This document shows positions 9,039 to 18,706 of a stretch of DNA of 64,000 nt, one piece after another (the first letter of the stretch is position 1; each line of letters opens with the position of its first letter). The notes below the pieces were generated by a model, which searched no databases, had not been told where the DNA came from, and saw only the letters and a list, made by a program, of their open reading frames with translations. The DNA comes from UBA2241 sp963777895 (GTDB lineage Bacteria; Actinomycetota; Thermoleophilia; UBA2241), in contig CAVZSF010000007.1 of the NCBI GenBank assembly GCA_963777895.1, positions 248,001 to 312,000 of the forward strand, read 5' to 3'. The translations under genes and the position numbers were made by a program.

Positions 9039-9488
9039 TTACCTGTAGAGGGTGATGTAGACCGCCACGCCGGCCAGCGTCACGACCATATAGACGATGT
9101 AGGCGATGCGCATCAGCGGGACGAGACTGTCGACACTGCGCCCCTGCGCCTCGCGTCGGTTCGCCCGGATCATCACGGACAACCCGAGCACCGCGCCGAT
9201 CGCCCCCGCGACGGCGTGGATGGTCGTGAGGAGGTACGAACCGTGGCTCAGGTTGCCGGGCAGGTCCGGCAAGAAGTTCTTGCCGAGCGAATAGAACATC
9301 CACGTGACGATGGGGATGGTGTTCAGGCACACCGCTGCCGTTTGCACCCAGCGGTGTGCCTCGTACCGCTTGCCGGCCGCCAGCCGCCAGCCGATGGTGA
9401 GCATGACGGCCGCGATCACCATCACGATCAGCGTGAGGTCGGCGGCGGTGCCTGCCTTGGTGCCGAGGAAGCTCACGATCATGTGCAA
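9039..9488 (-). CDS. DUF420-like small membrane protein
   Basis: The product has 149 residues with four hydrophobic helices: about residues 14-34, 48-68, 83-103 and 125-147. Charged and His residues sit at helix ends (EAHRW, TTIHAVAGAIG), as in DUF420/CtaM-like four-helix proteins linked to haem-copper oxidase assembly. No oxidase genes are visible nearby, so the link is family-based only. It begins MHMIVSFLGTKAG; the start at 9488 is the first Met. The next gene on the same strand begins 41 bp downstream. Confidence 0.7.
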   Translation of the reverse strand: MHMIVSFLGTKAGTAADLTLIVMVIAAVMLTIGWRLAAGKRYEAHRWVQTAAVCLNTIPIVTWMFYSLGKNFLPDLPGNLSHGSYLLTTIHAVAGAIGAVLGLSVMIRANRREAQGRSVDSLVPLMRIAYIVYMVVTLAGVAVYITLYR

Positions 9489-9578
9489 CCCCCATCGTCG
9501 TTGGGGCGACCCTAGCCCCCGAGGGGGCGGCGGAGCAACGTATGAGGCGTAGGCAGGGGGTGGCGCCGGCCTTGACAG

Positions 9579-10024
9579 CTACTCAGGCGCGAGGTCCAGG
9601 CTCTTCCTGATGTCCATAATCAGCAGCATGAGCTGTAACTCGCCGGTGGGTGACCGCTCAAACCCAAAATGCTCGTAGAACCCGCGCGCGTTCTCGTTCT
9701 TCGCCTGCACCAGAACGGCCCGCGCCCCGATCGTGTCCGCCGCCCTGGCACTGCGAGCCAGAGCCTCCACCAGCATCGCTCTGCCGAGCCCGTGTCCCTG
9801 CTCCGGCTGGTGGACGGCGAATCGTGCAAGACCGCCGGCACTGGATGCGACCCTTGTCCTTGAGTGACTCGCGCTGTCGCAGTCTCCGTCTCGATACTCG
9901 CTGCAGAGAGGCTGAAGTAGGCGACGACGCGGCACCCGGGTCGCTCGGCGGGCGGCAAGAGGCGATCGCGCAGGCGCGATTCGTCGTCCCGAAGCGCCGA
10001 GCATCCCGATCGGAGGTTAGTCAC
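9579..10024 (-). pseudogene. Broken GNAT acetyltransferase, TacT-toxin-like
   Basis: Two frames are needed. The first (from 10024) carries CRVVAYFSLSAASIE, the strand that precedes the acetyl-CoA site. The second (to 9579) carries LARFAVHQPEQGHGLGRAML, IGARAVLVQAKNENARGFYE and FGFERSPTGELQLMLL. This is the profile of the short GNATs that act as tRNA-acetylating toxins next to DUF1778-type antitoxins. The N-terminus is shortened and no antitoxin gene is visible upstream, so it looks like an orphan remnant. The frame change lies near 9850-9900. Decay versus sequencing error cannot be separated here. Confidence 0.65.
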
Positions 10025-10120
10025 GCCCGTTCTCGCCGGGGAGGTTGCCGAAGGGAGGATCGGGCTACCGATCGCGCTGGGGCAAGGTGACGTTCAGCGG
10101 CGGTGGGATGTTTTGAGCAC

Positions 10121-10149
10121 TTGACTGCACGAAACACCAGTCCTAGGGT
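10121..10149 (+). promoter_or_regulatory. Candidate sigma70-type promoter for the M28 peptidase
   Basis: TTGACT (10121-10126) and TAGGGT (10144-10149) are separated by exactly 17 bp on the strand of the peptidase gene, leaving a leader of about 130 bases before its start at 10284. The leader contains no obvious riboswitch. Confidence 0.45.
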
Positions 10150-10283
10150 TCGTCGGAGAGCGGGCCCTTGCAGGCGCTCCTCTCAGAGCGGCACCCCCAG
10201 CGGGCACTACTTCTCTCCGAGCAGCACTCCTCAGGCTCGTCTCTCGATCGCGGCGTGAGCCGCAACGAACCAAGGGGGTTTCT

Positions 10284-12338
10284 GTGAAACGCTTGCCTCT
10301 CGTACTCCTCGCTGCCGTCCTGCTGCTACTTCTCCTGCCTGCGGCCACTCCGGCGGCCACACCCACCTTCAACACGGCCATCGACCAGCTGACGGCGCAG
10401 GGCTATCCGCAGGGCCTCGACACGCACCTGGCCGACATGCCGGGCACCAACCCCGAGCTCGGCTTCTTCCTCGCGGGCACGTGGTCGGACAACAACCGTG
10501 CCCGGTACATCGCTCAGCAGATGCGCAAGATGGGCCTCGTGAACGTGCATCTGGAGCCCGTGCCCGTGGACGCCTTCACCTTCATCTCCGCGGGAGTCAC
10601 GATCGGCTCCAGGAGCTTCGTCGCCTCGACCTGGGCCGGCACGCGTCCGACGCCGGCCAACGGGATCACGGCGCCGATCGTCTACGCGCACGACGGCACG
10701 GCAGGTGACTTCGACGCCCTGGAAGAGGCCGGCATCAGCGTGAAGGGCAAGCTCGTCCTCCTCGACGCCGACCTCTGGACCTGGTGGATCAACTATCAGG
10801 TGGCCGAGGCCACCCTGCGGGGCGCCGTGGGCGTCGTCTTCACGCACGGCGAGAACACCGGGCCCTACTACACGAGGGCGCCCGACGCGCTCGGGAGCTT
10901 CGACGGCAACTTCGACTGGAGCGACGTCCCGTCCGTCTACATCTCACAGCAGGACGGCGACTGGCTGCGCAGTCAGCTCAACGCCGACGGCACCGGCCCC
11001 GTGACCACCATGACGCTCAAGGAGAACGTCCGCTTCGCAACGGAGGGCGGCACCGGCTACAACGTCTTCGGCGACCTTCCCGGGACGTCGAAGGACGGTA
11101 CCTTCGTGCTCTTCGGCGCTCACCATGACGGCTACTTCCACACCGCCACCGACGACACCGACGGCGTCGTCGCAGAACTGCTGATCGCCAAGGCGATGAT
11201 CAAGAGCGGGTACCAGCCAAAGCACACGGTCCGCCTCATGGCGACGACCGGTGAGGACTTCGGCTACGTGAACTCGTACTTCGACTGGTGCATCGGGTCG
11301 TGGTGGGCCATCACCCACACGCACCCGCAGTGGGCCGGCAAGATCCGCGCGCTGCTCAACACCGACCACATCGTCAAGGACAATCCGTTGAAGATCAGCA
11401 CCCCCGACTTCACGCCGCTGGTGAGCGACCTCGCCGCCGCGTCGCGATGATCTGCTGCCCTACGGCTACACGATCAACCCGGTGTCCAGCACCTGGAAGG
11501 ACTCCTGGACGTTCGGAGCGGCGGGCGTGCCCGGTGGTCAACTTCGAGAACAAGCTTGACAGCACGGGTGACTACCACACCCAGTACATGCGTCCGGATC
11601 ATCATCGACTGGGACTACTTCGCGCAGATCACCAAGTTCATCTTCAAGGTTCAGAAGCCGTTCAACAACGGCGGGTTGCTCCCGTACGGGCTGAAGTCGC
11701 GAGCCGACAGCCTGGCCGACACGGTCGTGCCGGATGATCTGACGGCCGCCGGCGCCGACGCAACCGGCGTCGCCCGCCTGCAGGAGGCCGTCACGGCCTT
11801 CCAGACGGCGGCCGGGGACTTCGAGGCGAGCAAGGGTTCGATCGCGGTATCCGACTACGCCGCCGTGAACGCGTCGCTGCTCGCCATCCAGAAGCAGGTC
11901 AGCCTGGCGCTGACCGGCCTGTCGCCCTGGCAGAGCACGATCTATCCGCACGAGCAGGTCCTGCTCGACGTGCAGTGCCTGAACGACGCGCTCGAGGCGC
12001 TTGAGACATCCGACACCGACGCGGCGCTCGCCGCCCTGGAGGGCGTCGACCTGACCTCCTACGGCCTGGGAGTGAGCCACGAGGTGTACGCCCATCTGCT
12101 GACGCGCCTCGATCCCGACTACTACCGCGTCGCGTGGGGCGCGCAGGGGCACCCCGTGTGGCCGGTGCTCGACGTCATCCCGCAGTACAACGCCATCGAG
12201 GCGGGGACGTGGGACGCGCAGACGGTCGCCGAGCTGACCGCGATGCGCGATCAGGACCTCGGCGACCTCAACGCGCGTCTGAACGAGATGAGCGCGGCGC
12301 TCGAGGAGATCACGTCGCAGATCGAAGCGCTGGACTGA
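10284..12338 (+). pseudogene. Secreted M28-family metallopeptidase with PA-like insert (three frameshifts)
   Basis: Residues 1-24 are a signal peptide. The first 385 codons read cleanly and include a PA-type insert (about residues 110-230) and the M28 metal-site region FGAHHDG...DDTDGVVAELL followed by TTGEDFG, where the family has GEE. The rest continues in other frames: PYGYTINPVSSTW from about 11450, VVNFENKLDS from about 11530, then DWDYFAQITKFIFK and a helical C-terminal extension to 12338. Three frame changes fall within about 150 bp near 11445, 11530 and 11595. The clean reading on both sides argues for clustered sequence errors or recent inactivation. It is expected to act extracellularly as an aminopeptidase or carboxypeptidase. 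Confidence 0.75.
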
Positions 12339-12415
12339 AACTCAGACCGGGACTGACAGACAGACAGTCCCTACGGCCGCGGCCCGAGAGAGGACGGGGC
12401 GCGGAAGACGAGATC

Positions 12416-12452
12416 CGAGGGGGACCGGCGCACTCGGCGCCGGTCCCCCTCG
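12416..12452 (+). terminator. Long hairpin downstream of the M28 peptidase
   Basis: Sixteen-base arms 12416-12431 and 12437-12452 are perfectly complementary around a five-base loop. There is no T-tract. It lies 78 bp after the stop of the peptidase gene. Confidence 0.65.
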
Positions 12453-12504
12453 TGCCGTCCACCTCATGCACAGGTGACGCTCGCGGTGCGAACGAAGTCG
12501 GGAG

Positions 12505-12789
12505 CTACAGCCGGCCCAGCGACGCCGTCGCGAAGGCGTTGCTCGCGATCCACTCCCAGTCGAGGTGGAGGCCTAGCCCCGGGCCGTCCGGTACGCTGAC
12601 TGTGCCGTCCGGCCCCGGTCGGATCGGGTCGACCACGCCGTACTCCCAGGGCTCGACCGGATACGGCAGCTCGAAGAAGCGCACGTTGTCGTGGGCGAGC
12701 ATCACGTGCAGGTTGGCCGCTTGGCAGAGCGAGTGTCCGTAGCTCACAGGCTCGAGATCCATCCCGTGTGATCTGGCCAGCGCCGCCAT
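12505..12789 (-). pseudogene. C-terminal remnant of an enolase-superfamily (mandelate racemase-type) protein
   Basis: About 94 residues resemble the end of MR/MLE proteins: an Ser-Tyr-Gly-His-Ser segment followed by LCQAANLHVMLAHDN, FFELPYPVEPW and the closing DGTVSVPDGPGLGLHLDWE, which caps the barrel in this family. The catalytic barrel and the N-terminal capping domain are missing. It is therefore a fragment of a roughly 370-residue dehydratase or racemase gene that has lost its 5' three quarters. Confidence 0.65.
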
Positions 12790-12877
12790 CCGGCAGAGGG
12801 CGCTGATGCCAAGCGTAAGGTGTTGCAGTTGCTGCAGGCGGCGGGCCGGCTGCAGCTCGCCGTAATCGTCACTCTAG

Positions 12878-12902
12878 GCGCCTTCAGCGTGATCCAGCGG
12901 CT
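12878..12902. repeat. 25-bp fragment of the toroid gene at 25.3 kb
   Basis: These 25 bases are identical to 25330-25354, which encodes the last part (RWITLKAL) of the alpha/alpha-toroid protein. It sits inside the gene debris between the enolase-superfamily remnant and the beta-lactamase remnant. Between about 12790 and 12977 nothing else is recognisable. Confidence 0.6.
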
Positions 12903-12977
12903 CGGCTGCAGAGAGGGCTTCAACACGCCGGGGCCACGGGAATACGGGCCGTAGGCCGGCGGCGACAGGGCGCGGAC

Positions 12978-13165
12978 GTGAGCTTCGAACAGGTCTGGCA
13001 GGTAGTGGAGGCGCAGGTGGCGTCGGGCAGGTTCCCCGGCTACGCGGCCGCGTGTACGCCGACCCCGAGCGCGACACGGTCGCCGTCCTCATGACGCAGC
13101 GAGAGATGACCGGCCCGCTCGACCGCAACGACGACTTCTGGACGGCAGTGGCGGAGGCGGCGTAG
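12978..13165 (+). pseudogene. Beta-lactamase-family serine hydrolase reduced to its two ends
   Basis: From a GTG at 12978 about 24 codons read SFEQVWQVVEAQVASGRFPG, like the first helix of class C beta-lactamase-type serine hydrolases. A second block, 13052-13165, reads VYADPERDTVAVLMTQREMT...FWTAV to a stop, like the last strand and helix of the same family. The two ends are joined out of frame, and roughly 1 kb of coding sequence, including the SxxK and YxN motifs, is missing. It is a deletion remnant, 33 bp upstream of the second double-GNAT gene. Confidence 0.6.
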
Positions 13166-13197
13166 GGTCGCTGCCGTCAGCGCTGCCTCTCCCCGGC

Positions 13198-14157
13198 ATG
13201 AACGAGCTTCCCACAGGTTTCGTCGTGCGCCACCTGACGGCCGAGGACCTCCCGGCCGCCCAGGCGCTGCTCGACGCCTGCGAGACCGCCGACACCGGCG
13301 AGCCCACGATGCACGAGACCTACCTCGCCGTCGAGAGCCGCAGCCCTCGGTTCGACTTCGAGCACGGCGCATGGACGATCGACACGAACGACGGCGCACT
13401 AGCGGGCGTCGGCTGGATGCGCGTGCCCGGGGACCGCGGCATTTCCATGGCCGACCACTACGTGCGGCCGGACCTGCGACACCTCGCACTCGACGACGTC
13501 TTCCTCGACCTCATCGAAGCGCGCGCCGCCGAGTATGCGCGCGATTCGGGCCATGACGGGCTCGGGGAGCTGCCCGTGCGCCTTCTCACCTACTCCGAGC
13601 CCGTGCTGGAACGCCGCCGCGAGCTGCTGCTGGCGCGTGGCTTCGCGGTCGTCCGCGAGACCTTCCAGATGCGGCTCGATCTCGCCGGCCCGATCGCCCC
13701 CGCGCGCTTTCCCGCCGGCATCATCGTGCGCCCCGCACGCCTCGGCGAGGACGACCGTCTGCTGCACGCGGCCGACGAGGAGGCGTTCCGCGAGCATTTC
13801 GGGCACCAGGACTGGACCTTCGAGGAGTGGTATGTGCACACGCTTCAGGACGAGCGTGTCGATCCCGGTCTCTGGCTGGTGGCGTGGGACGGCGCCGAGG
13901 TTGCCGGGCAGGCGTGGGCGCTGCCTCACGAGGGCGAGGTGTGGGTCGACACCCTCGCGGTGCGCAGGCCGTGGCGTGGCCGGGGGCTGGGTCTGGCGCT
14001 GCTGCAGGAGCTCTTCCGGCTGCTCGCCGGGCGCGGCTATCCGTTCGTGCGCCTGCACGTCGATGCGCAGAACGAGACCGGGGCGCTCGAGCTGTATCTC
14101 AAGGCGGGGATGCGCGTCGAGCGGTGCTTCGAGGCGTTCGAGAAGGTGTTCGGGTAG
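13198..14157 (+). CDS. Double-domain GNAT acetyltransferase, copy 2
   Basis: The product has 319 residues and is paralogous end to end to the protein at 4062-5036: both begin with LP-x-G followed by LT-x-xDL-x-AAQALLDACE and share WRGRGLGLALLQE and DAQNETGALELYLKAGM. The start is the ATG at 13198. The upstream region lacks a convincing Shine-Dalgarno sequence apart from CTCCCCGGC, so a weak start or a leaderless message is possible. The second GNAT half keeps the acetyl-CoA loop; the first is degenerate. Substrate is unknown. Gene debris immediately upstream suggests that this copy arrived or survived in a rearranged region. Confidence 0.85.
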   Translation: MNELPTGFVVRHLTAEDLPAAQALLDACETADTGEPTMHETYLAVESRSPRFDFEHGAWTIDTNDGALAGVGWMRVPGDRGISMADHYVRPDLRHLALDDVFLDLIEARAAEYARDSGHDGLGELPVRLLTYSEPVLERRRELLLARGFAVVRETFQMRLDLAGPIAPARFPAGIIVRPARLGEDDRLLHAADEEAFREHFGHQDWTFEEWYVHTLQDERVDPGLWLVAWDGAEVAGQAWALPHEGEVWVDTLAVRRPWRGRGLGLALLQELFRLLAGRGYPFVRLHVDAQNETGALELYLKAGMRVERCFEAFEKVFG

Positions 14158-14263
14158 GCCGAGCCGAAGCCGCTCCCGCCCATGGTTGTCGTGCCCCACC
14201 TTAGAGATGTAGCGTCTCCGCCCGACTGTCGCCTCTCTTGACAACAATGGGTGGGGGGACCTC

Positions 14264-14572
14264 GTGTGGAACTCGACGCTCACCAGGCAGCAGGTGATCC
14301 TGGCGGAGCGCCCGGCTTGGGCTCGCGGCTACCGCTACTACTACGACGGCATCAACTTCTGGAAGCGGACGATCCGCGGACGACAGGTGGCGGCCCCGCA
14401 GACGCCGGCCGAGGGCTGGCGTCACAAGGAAGACTGCCAATGCGAGTTCTGCCGTGATCCAGAACGGGTGGAGACCCCCGAGTCTGCACAGAACCCGTCG
14501 AGCGACGCGCCGAAGGCCGGCATGGGCCGGGGCAACGCACCCGACCTGTCGTCGGGCGGGAGGAAGCTCTAG
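14264..14572 (+). CDS. Small hypothetical protein with a Cys pair
   Basis: The product has 102 residues, starting at GTG 14264 preceded by GGGGGGA. I do not recognise it. The N-terminal half is rich in aromatic and basic residues (RGYRYYYDGINFWKR). A CQCEFC cluster sits near residues 58-63, and the C-terminus is polar and low in complexity. Two CxC/CxxC-type cysteines could bind a metal but are too few alone for a zinc ribbon. No operon partner is visible; kdpE lies convergent 175 bp away. Confidence 0.45.
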   Translation: MWNSTLTRQQVILAERPAWARGYRYYYDGINFWKRTIRGRQVAAPQTPAEGWRHKEDCQCEFCRDPERVETPESAQNPSSDAPKAGMGRGNAPDLSSGGRKL

Positions 14573-14647
14573 CGCTCCTCACCGGACGAAGCTGATCGAG
14601 CCGATACTGCCGGGCTATCTCGGCGGGCCGTTCGCCTACAGGTCGGC

Positions 14648-14694
14648 GGCTAGCCGGGCTTGGAGGTCGGCGTGAGGTCGCTCCGGCGGGATCA
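14648..14694. repeat. Short fragment of the toroid gene at 25.3 kb
   Basis: Bases 14648-14680 match 25612-25643 with about three mismatches, and the following CTCCGGCGGGATC matches 25720-25732. The pair of blocks is thus a shortened copy with an internal deletion. The rest of 14573-14746 holds nothing recognisable. Confidence 0.55.
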
Positions 14695-14746
14695 TCGGAA
14701 GTGGAGCCACGGGATTGCGTCGGTAGCCTCGGGCCGCGTTCGCGTC

Positions 14747-15514
14747 TCATTCCCCCGTCTCAGGTCCGGGCTTCTGGGCTGTCCCGATGTCGAGCCCTGG
14801 CGTCTCGGATCTTGGCCCTGGAGCAGCCGTCTGCGGTTCGTCCGGCAGGAATCGGTAGCCCATCCTCGGTTCGGTGACGAAGTAGCGCGGGCGCGGTGGA
14901 TCTGGCTCGAGCTTCTGGCGGATCTGGGCCATGTAGACCCGCAGGTAGTTGGTCTCGCGCTCGTACTGCGGACCCCAGACCTCTTGCAGCAGCTGGCGCT
15001 GCGAGATGAGCTTGTTCGGATGGCGCACGAGCGTCTCGACGATCTGCCACTCGGTGGGAGTCAGCTTCACCTCGCTCCCGTCGCGCGTGACGACGTGCGC
15101 CTCGAGATCGACCTCGAAATGAGCTGTCTCGACTACCGGCGACTCCTCCGCCGGGATCACGCGGCGAAGGGCCGCCCGCATCCTGGCCAGCAGTTCGTCC
15201 ATCCCGAACGGCTTGGTCACGTAGTCATCTGCACCGGCGTCGAGCGCTGCCACCTTGTCGATCTCGTCCTCGCGAACGGAGAGGATGATGATCGGCACGG
15301 TGGTCCAGCCCCGCAGGCCTCGGACCACCTCGAGACCGTCGATGCCGGGCAGCCCGAGGTCGAGGATGACGAGATCGGGATGACGGTGCGCGGCGGTCCT
15401 CAGCGCCGTCTCGCCTGTCGCGGCCAGGTCGACCTCGTAGCCGCGGGTCTTCAGATTGATGCCGAGCGCGCGGAGGATCTGCGGCTCGTCGTCGACCACC
15501 AGGATGCGTGTCAT
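14747..15514 (-). CDS. kdpE: KdpE potassium-responsive response regulator
   Basis: The product has 255 residues. It is an OmpR-family regulator: the receiver domain has the acidic pair VVDDE near residues 6-9, the phospho-Asp in LVILDLGLPG (about residue 52) and the conserved Lys in YVTKPFG. The winged-helix output domain has LTPTEWQIVETLVRHPN and YLRVYMAQIRQKLE. Its start ATG overlaps the kdpD stop (ATGA, 15511-15514), the usual coupling for this pair. It should activate the kdpFABC operon on potassium limitation or osmotic stress. The C-terminal tail of about 25 residues is extra and low in complexity. Confidence 0.95.
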   Translation of the reverse strand: MTRILVVDDEPQILRALGINLKTRGYEVDLAATGETALRTAAHRHPDLVILDLGLPGIDGLEVVRGLRGWTTVPIIILSVREDEIDKVAALDAGADDYVTKPFGMDELLARMRAALRRVIPAEESPVVETAHFEVDLEAHVVTRDGSEVKLTPTEWQIVETLVRHPNKLISQRQLLQEVWGPQYERETNYLRVYMAQIRQKLEPDPPRPRYFVTEPRMGYRFLPDEPQTAAPGPRSETPGLDIGTAQKPGPETGE

Positions 15515-18046
15515 CCGTCCACCGCCAATCTCACGATCACCGTCAGCCCTCCACCGGGCGTGTCGTCGAGCTCGATGGATCCCCCCATGGCCGACACGAA
15601 GCCGTTCGCCACCGCCAGACCCAGTCCTACACCCTCGCGGCGGCTCGAGTCGCCGAGACGCTGGAACGGCACGAACATCTGGTCACGCATCGCCGGCGGG
15701 ACGCCGGGGCCCTGGTCGACGACGCGTACATCGACGCCGTCCGGGAGGCGGCCTGCCCACACCCTGGTGCGGCTGCCGTCCGGGGAGAACGCGACGGCGT
15801 TGCCGATGATGTTCGCCAAGGCCCGCTCGAGGAGGCCGGGATCGACGGACACGTCCGGCAGATCGTCGGACAGCTCGAGGTCGACGCTTGTGCCACGCGG
15901 TCCGAGGCTGACGAGCGCCGCGGTGAGGATCTCGTCGAGCGAGGCCGGCTGCACGTGGACGCTCAGCGTCCCGGTCTGCAGCCGGCTCATGTCGAGGAGG
16001 TTGCCCACCAGCGCGTTGAGCCTGTCCGCTTCCTCGTCCACGGTCGTGAGGAGCTCGTGTCGCGCTTCGGGCGTCCACTCCACGTCCTCCTGAAGGAGGC
16101 TCGTGGCCGACGCCTTGATGGCGGCGAGCGGCGTGCGCAGGTCGTGGGACACGGCCGAGAGGATGGCGGTGCGTAGCTCGTTCGCAGCCTCGAGGGCGTC
16201 GGCTTGAGAGGCGGCGTGCTCGAGATGCTCGCGGTCGATCGCCGCCCGCAGCTCCCTGGCGTACGTCTCGAGCACGCGGCGGTCCTCGGGCCACTCGACG
16301 CGCGGCGCCCACACGTGCGATCCGGTGGCGGGCGTCCACAGGGATGCGGGTGACGCGCGAGCCGCCGGCTTGATCACCGCGCGTCACCTCGTCGTGCCAG
16401 AAGCCGCCCTCGAGGTGCTGGAGGGAGAGGCCGCGGAAGCTGAACGTCCGGTAGAGGGCGTCCATGAGCTCGCCGAGGGTCGGCGAGCCGGCCAGCAGTG
16501 CGAGGGCGCCCGCCTCGGCGCGCAGGCGGGCGCCCTCAGCCGCACGCCGGGACGCGATCGAGACGAACGCGCTCACCGCGATCGCGACCGCCAGGAAGAG
16601 CAGGAGGGCGGCGATATCGCCCGTCCGGCGGATGCTCAGCGTCCTGAACGGCGGCGTGAAGTACCAGTTGACCAGGAGGAAGCCGGCGATGGCGGCGGCG
16701 AGCGCCGGCCAGATGCCGCCCGTGGCGGCGACGCCGACGACCAGCAGCAGGAAGAGCATCAGGACGCCCTGCAACTCCACCTGGTTCGTGACGGTCGCGA
16801 GGAACCAGGTCAGCAGGGGCAGCCCGATCGCGGCGAGGGCGAAGCCGAGGTACAGGCGCCGCCGCGGCAGCGCCGGAAGGCGCCGGCGCGGCGGCGGCTC
16901 CGCGGGCCCCTCGCCGGGCTGGTGGCCGATGACGTGCACGTCGAGCCCCGCTCCGGCGGCGTGAAGGGTGCCGGTCACGGTCGAGCCGAAGAGCAGCCCG
17001 CCGAGGCGGCCGCGGTGCGTCGCGCCGATGACGAGTTGCGTCGCGTTCGTCGCCGCGGCCGCCTCCACGAGCGTCTCGCCCACGTCGGCGCCCGCCATCT
17101 CGCGGTACGTCCCGCCGAGCTGCTCCACGAGTCGCCGCTCCCGGTCCAGCGCCCCGTGCGACGCGACGAGGCCGTCCTGCGGTGTCACGTGCACGGCCAC
17201 GAGGTCGGCGTTCATGCGCTGTGCCATGCGTGCGGCCCGGCGGATCAGGCGGTCCCCTTCGGCCGAGCCGTCCAGCGCCACCAGCACGCGTTCGCGCGTC
17301 TCCCAGGTGTCGCCGATGCCGTGGCGCAGCCTGTACTCGGCGAGGCCCTCCTCGACCCTGTCGGCGATCCACATGAGGGCGAGCTCCCTGAGTGCGGCGA
17401 GGTTCCCGGCACGGAAGTAGTTGCCCAGCGCGGTGTCGATCCGCTCCGCCGGGTAGATGTCCCCCCTCGCCAGCCGGGCGCGGATCGTCTCCGGGGGATG
17501 GTCGACCAGCTCCAGCTGGTCTGCGCGCCGCACCACCTCGTCCGGCACCGTCTCGCGCTGGACCACGCCCGTGATGCGCTCGACGACGTCGTTCAGCGAC
17601 ATGAGGTGCTGGATGTTGACGGTGCTGATGACTGTGATGCCGGCGGCGAGCAGCTCCTCGATGTCCTCCCAGCGCTTCTCGTGCTTGGAGCCGGGCACAT
17701 TGGTGTGGGCGAGTTCGTCGACGAGGGCGAGGTCGGGATGCCGTGCCAGGACGGCCTCCACGTCCATCTCCTCGAAGGTCGTGTCGCGGTAGCTGATCAC
17801 GCGTCGCGGCACGACCTCCAGATCGCCGACCTGGTCGGCGGTGCGCTTGCGCCCGTGCGGCTCGACGAAGCCGGCGACGACGTCCTCACCCCGTGTCTGG
17901 CGGCGGCGGCCCTCGTTGAGCATCGCGAACGTCTTGCCGACGCCCGGCGCGGCCCCGAGGTACACGCGCAGCGAGCCTCGCGGGGCCGCCGGCTCCATGG
18001 CCGCCGCCTCGGTCTCCACGACGCCGCTCATATCCTCGTCCTGCAT
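15511..18046 (-). CDS. kdpD: KdpD sensor histidine kinase (one frameshift)
   Basis: The domain order is that of KdpD: N-terminal KdpD domain with Walker A GAAPGVGKT (residues 31-39) and LVDELAHTNVPGS; a universal-stress-like domain (about 250-370); four transmembrane helices (about 400-500, DUF4118); a GAF-like segment; HisKA with SHDLRTPLAAIK; and an HATPase domain ending at 15511. The reading frame changes near 16330-16380, inside the GAF-like part; both sides are full family matches. The break is in a GC-rich run and may be a sequencing error. It senses potassium and turgor and phosphorylates KdpE. Confidence 0.92.
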
Positions 18047-18064
18047 ACGTCCAGACTACTTCCG

Positions 18065-18121
18065 GAGCCCGTCGAGAGCCACGTTCGACACTAGTGCGCG
18101 AGCCCGTCGAGAGCCACGTTC
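18065..18121. repeat. 22-bp direct duplication of the kdpC tail
   Basis: The 22 bases at 18100-18121, coding for the NVALDGL end of KdpC, recur at 18065-18086 just after the kdpC stop, 35 bp apart. It looks like a small local duplication in the kdpC-kdpD spacer. Confidence 0.8.
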
Positions 18122-18669
18122 AGCAGCAGGACGTTGACGCCGCCTTCGCCGAGGAAGCCCAGGCTCGGCCCCTCCGTGTACCTGTCGACGAGGGCGAGCA
18201 CGCGTACGAGCGGCAGTCCACGAGCGCGCGCGACGCGCGGCGCCTGCAGGTGGGCATTCCGAGTCGAGATGAGCGGGTCGAGGCCTGATGCCGAGGCGGT
18301 GACGGCATCGACCGGTACGAGGGCGGAGGGGTCGAGGCCGTTCTCGCGGCGATAGGCTCGGAGCGCCGCGGTCACGTCCCGGACAAGCTCGGGATTCGTC
18401 GGACCGAGGTTGCCGGACCCGCTCGCCATCGCGTCGTAGCCCGCGCCCGCCTGCGACGGCCGCGGGTGGAAGTACTTGGCTGCGGCGAACTGCTGGCCGA
18501 GCAGGGACGATCCGACGACCACACCGCGGTCGTCGTTGACGAGCGAACCCTGCGCCTTGGCGTGGAAGGCGAGCTGGGCGACGCCCGTCACCGCGAGCGG
18601 ATAGACGAGGCCGGTGAGGATCGTCAGGGCGGCGAAGCCGATGACCGCGGTGCGCAGCTGGCGCAGCAT
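18091..18669 (-). CDS. kdpC: Potassium-transporting ATPase subunit C
   Basis: The product has 192 residues with one N-terminal transmembrane helix (about residues 9-31) and then an extracytoplasmic domain containing the family signatures GSSLLGQQF, FHPRPSQ, ASGSGNLGPTNPEL, DAVTASASGLDP and a C-terminal GVNVLLLNVALD. It stabilises the KdpFABC complex. It starts 37 bp after kdpB on the same strand. Confidence 0.96.
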   Translation of the reverse strand: MLRQLRTAVIGFAALTILTGLVYPLAVTGVAQLAFHAKAQGSLVNDDRGVVVGSSLLGQQFAAAKYFHPRPSQAGAGYDAMASGSGNLGPTNPELVRDVTAALRAYRRENGLDPSALVPVDAVTASASGLDPLISTRNAHLQAPRVARARGLPLVRVLALVDRYTEGPSLGFLGEGGVNVLLLNVALDGLAH

Positions 18670-18706
18670 CAGTCGGCTCCGATGGAGTCGTGCGACCCGC
18701 CCGGCA

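Noticed and set aside
7951..9495. A 514-codon reading of the unknown protein including its upstream extension
   Set aside because: The first 165 codons are the off-frame reading of the DUF420 gene; the plausible start is 8997.
16325..18094. Open frame of about 590 codons on the plus strand opposite kdpD
   Set aside because: Antisense to a well-supported KdpD; low-complexity Arg/Ala/Glu composition.
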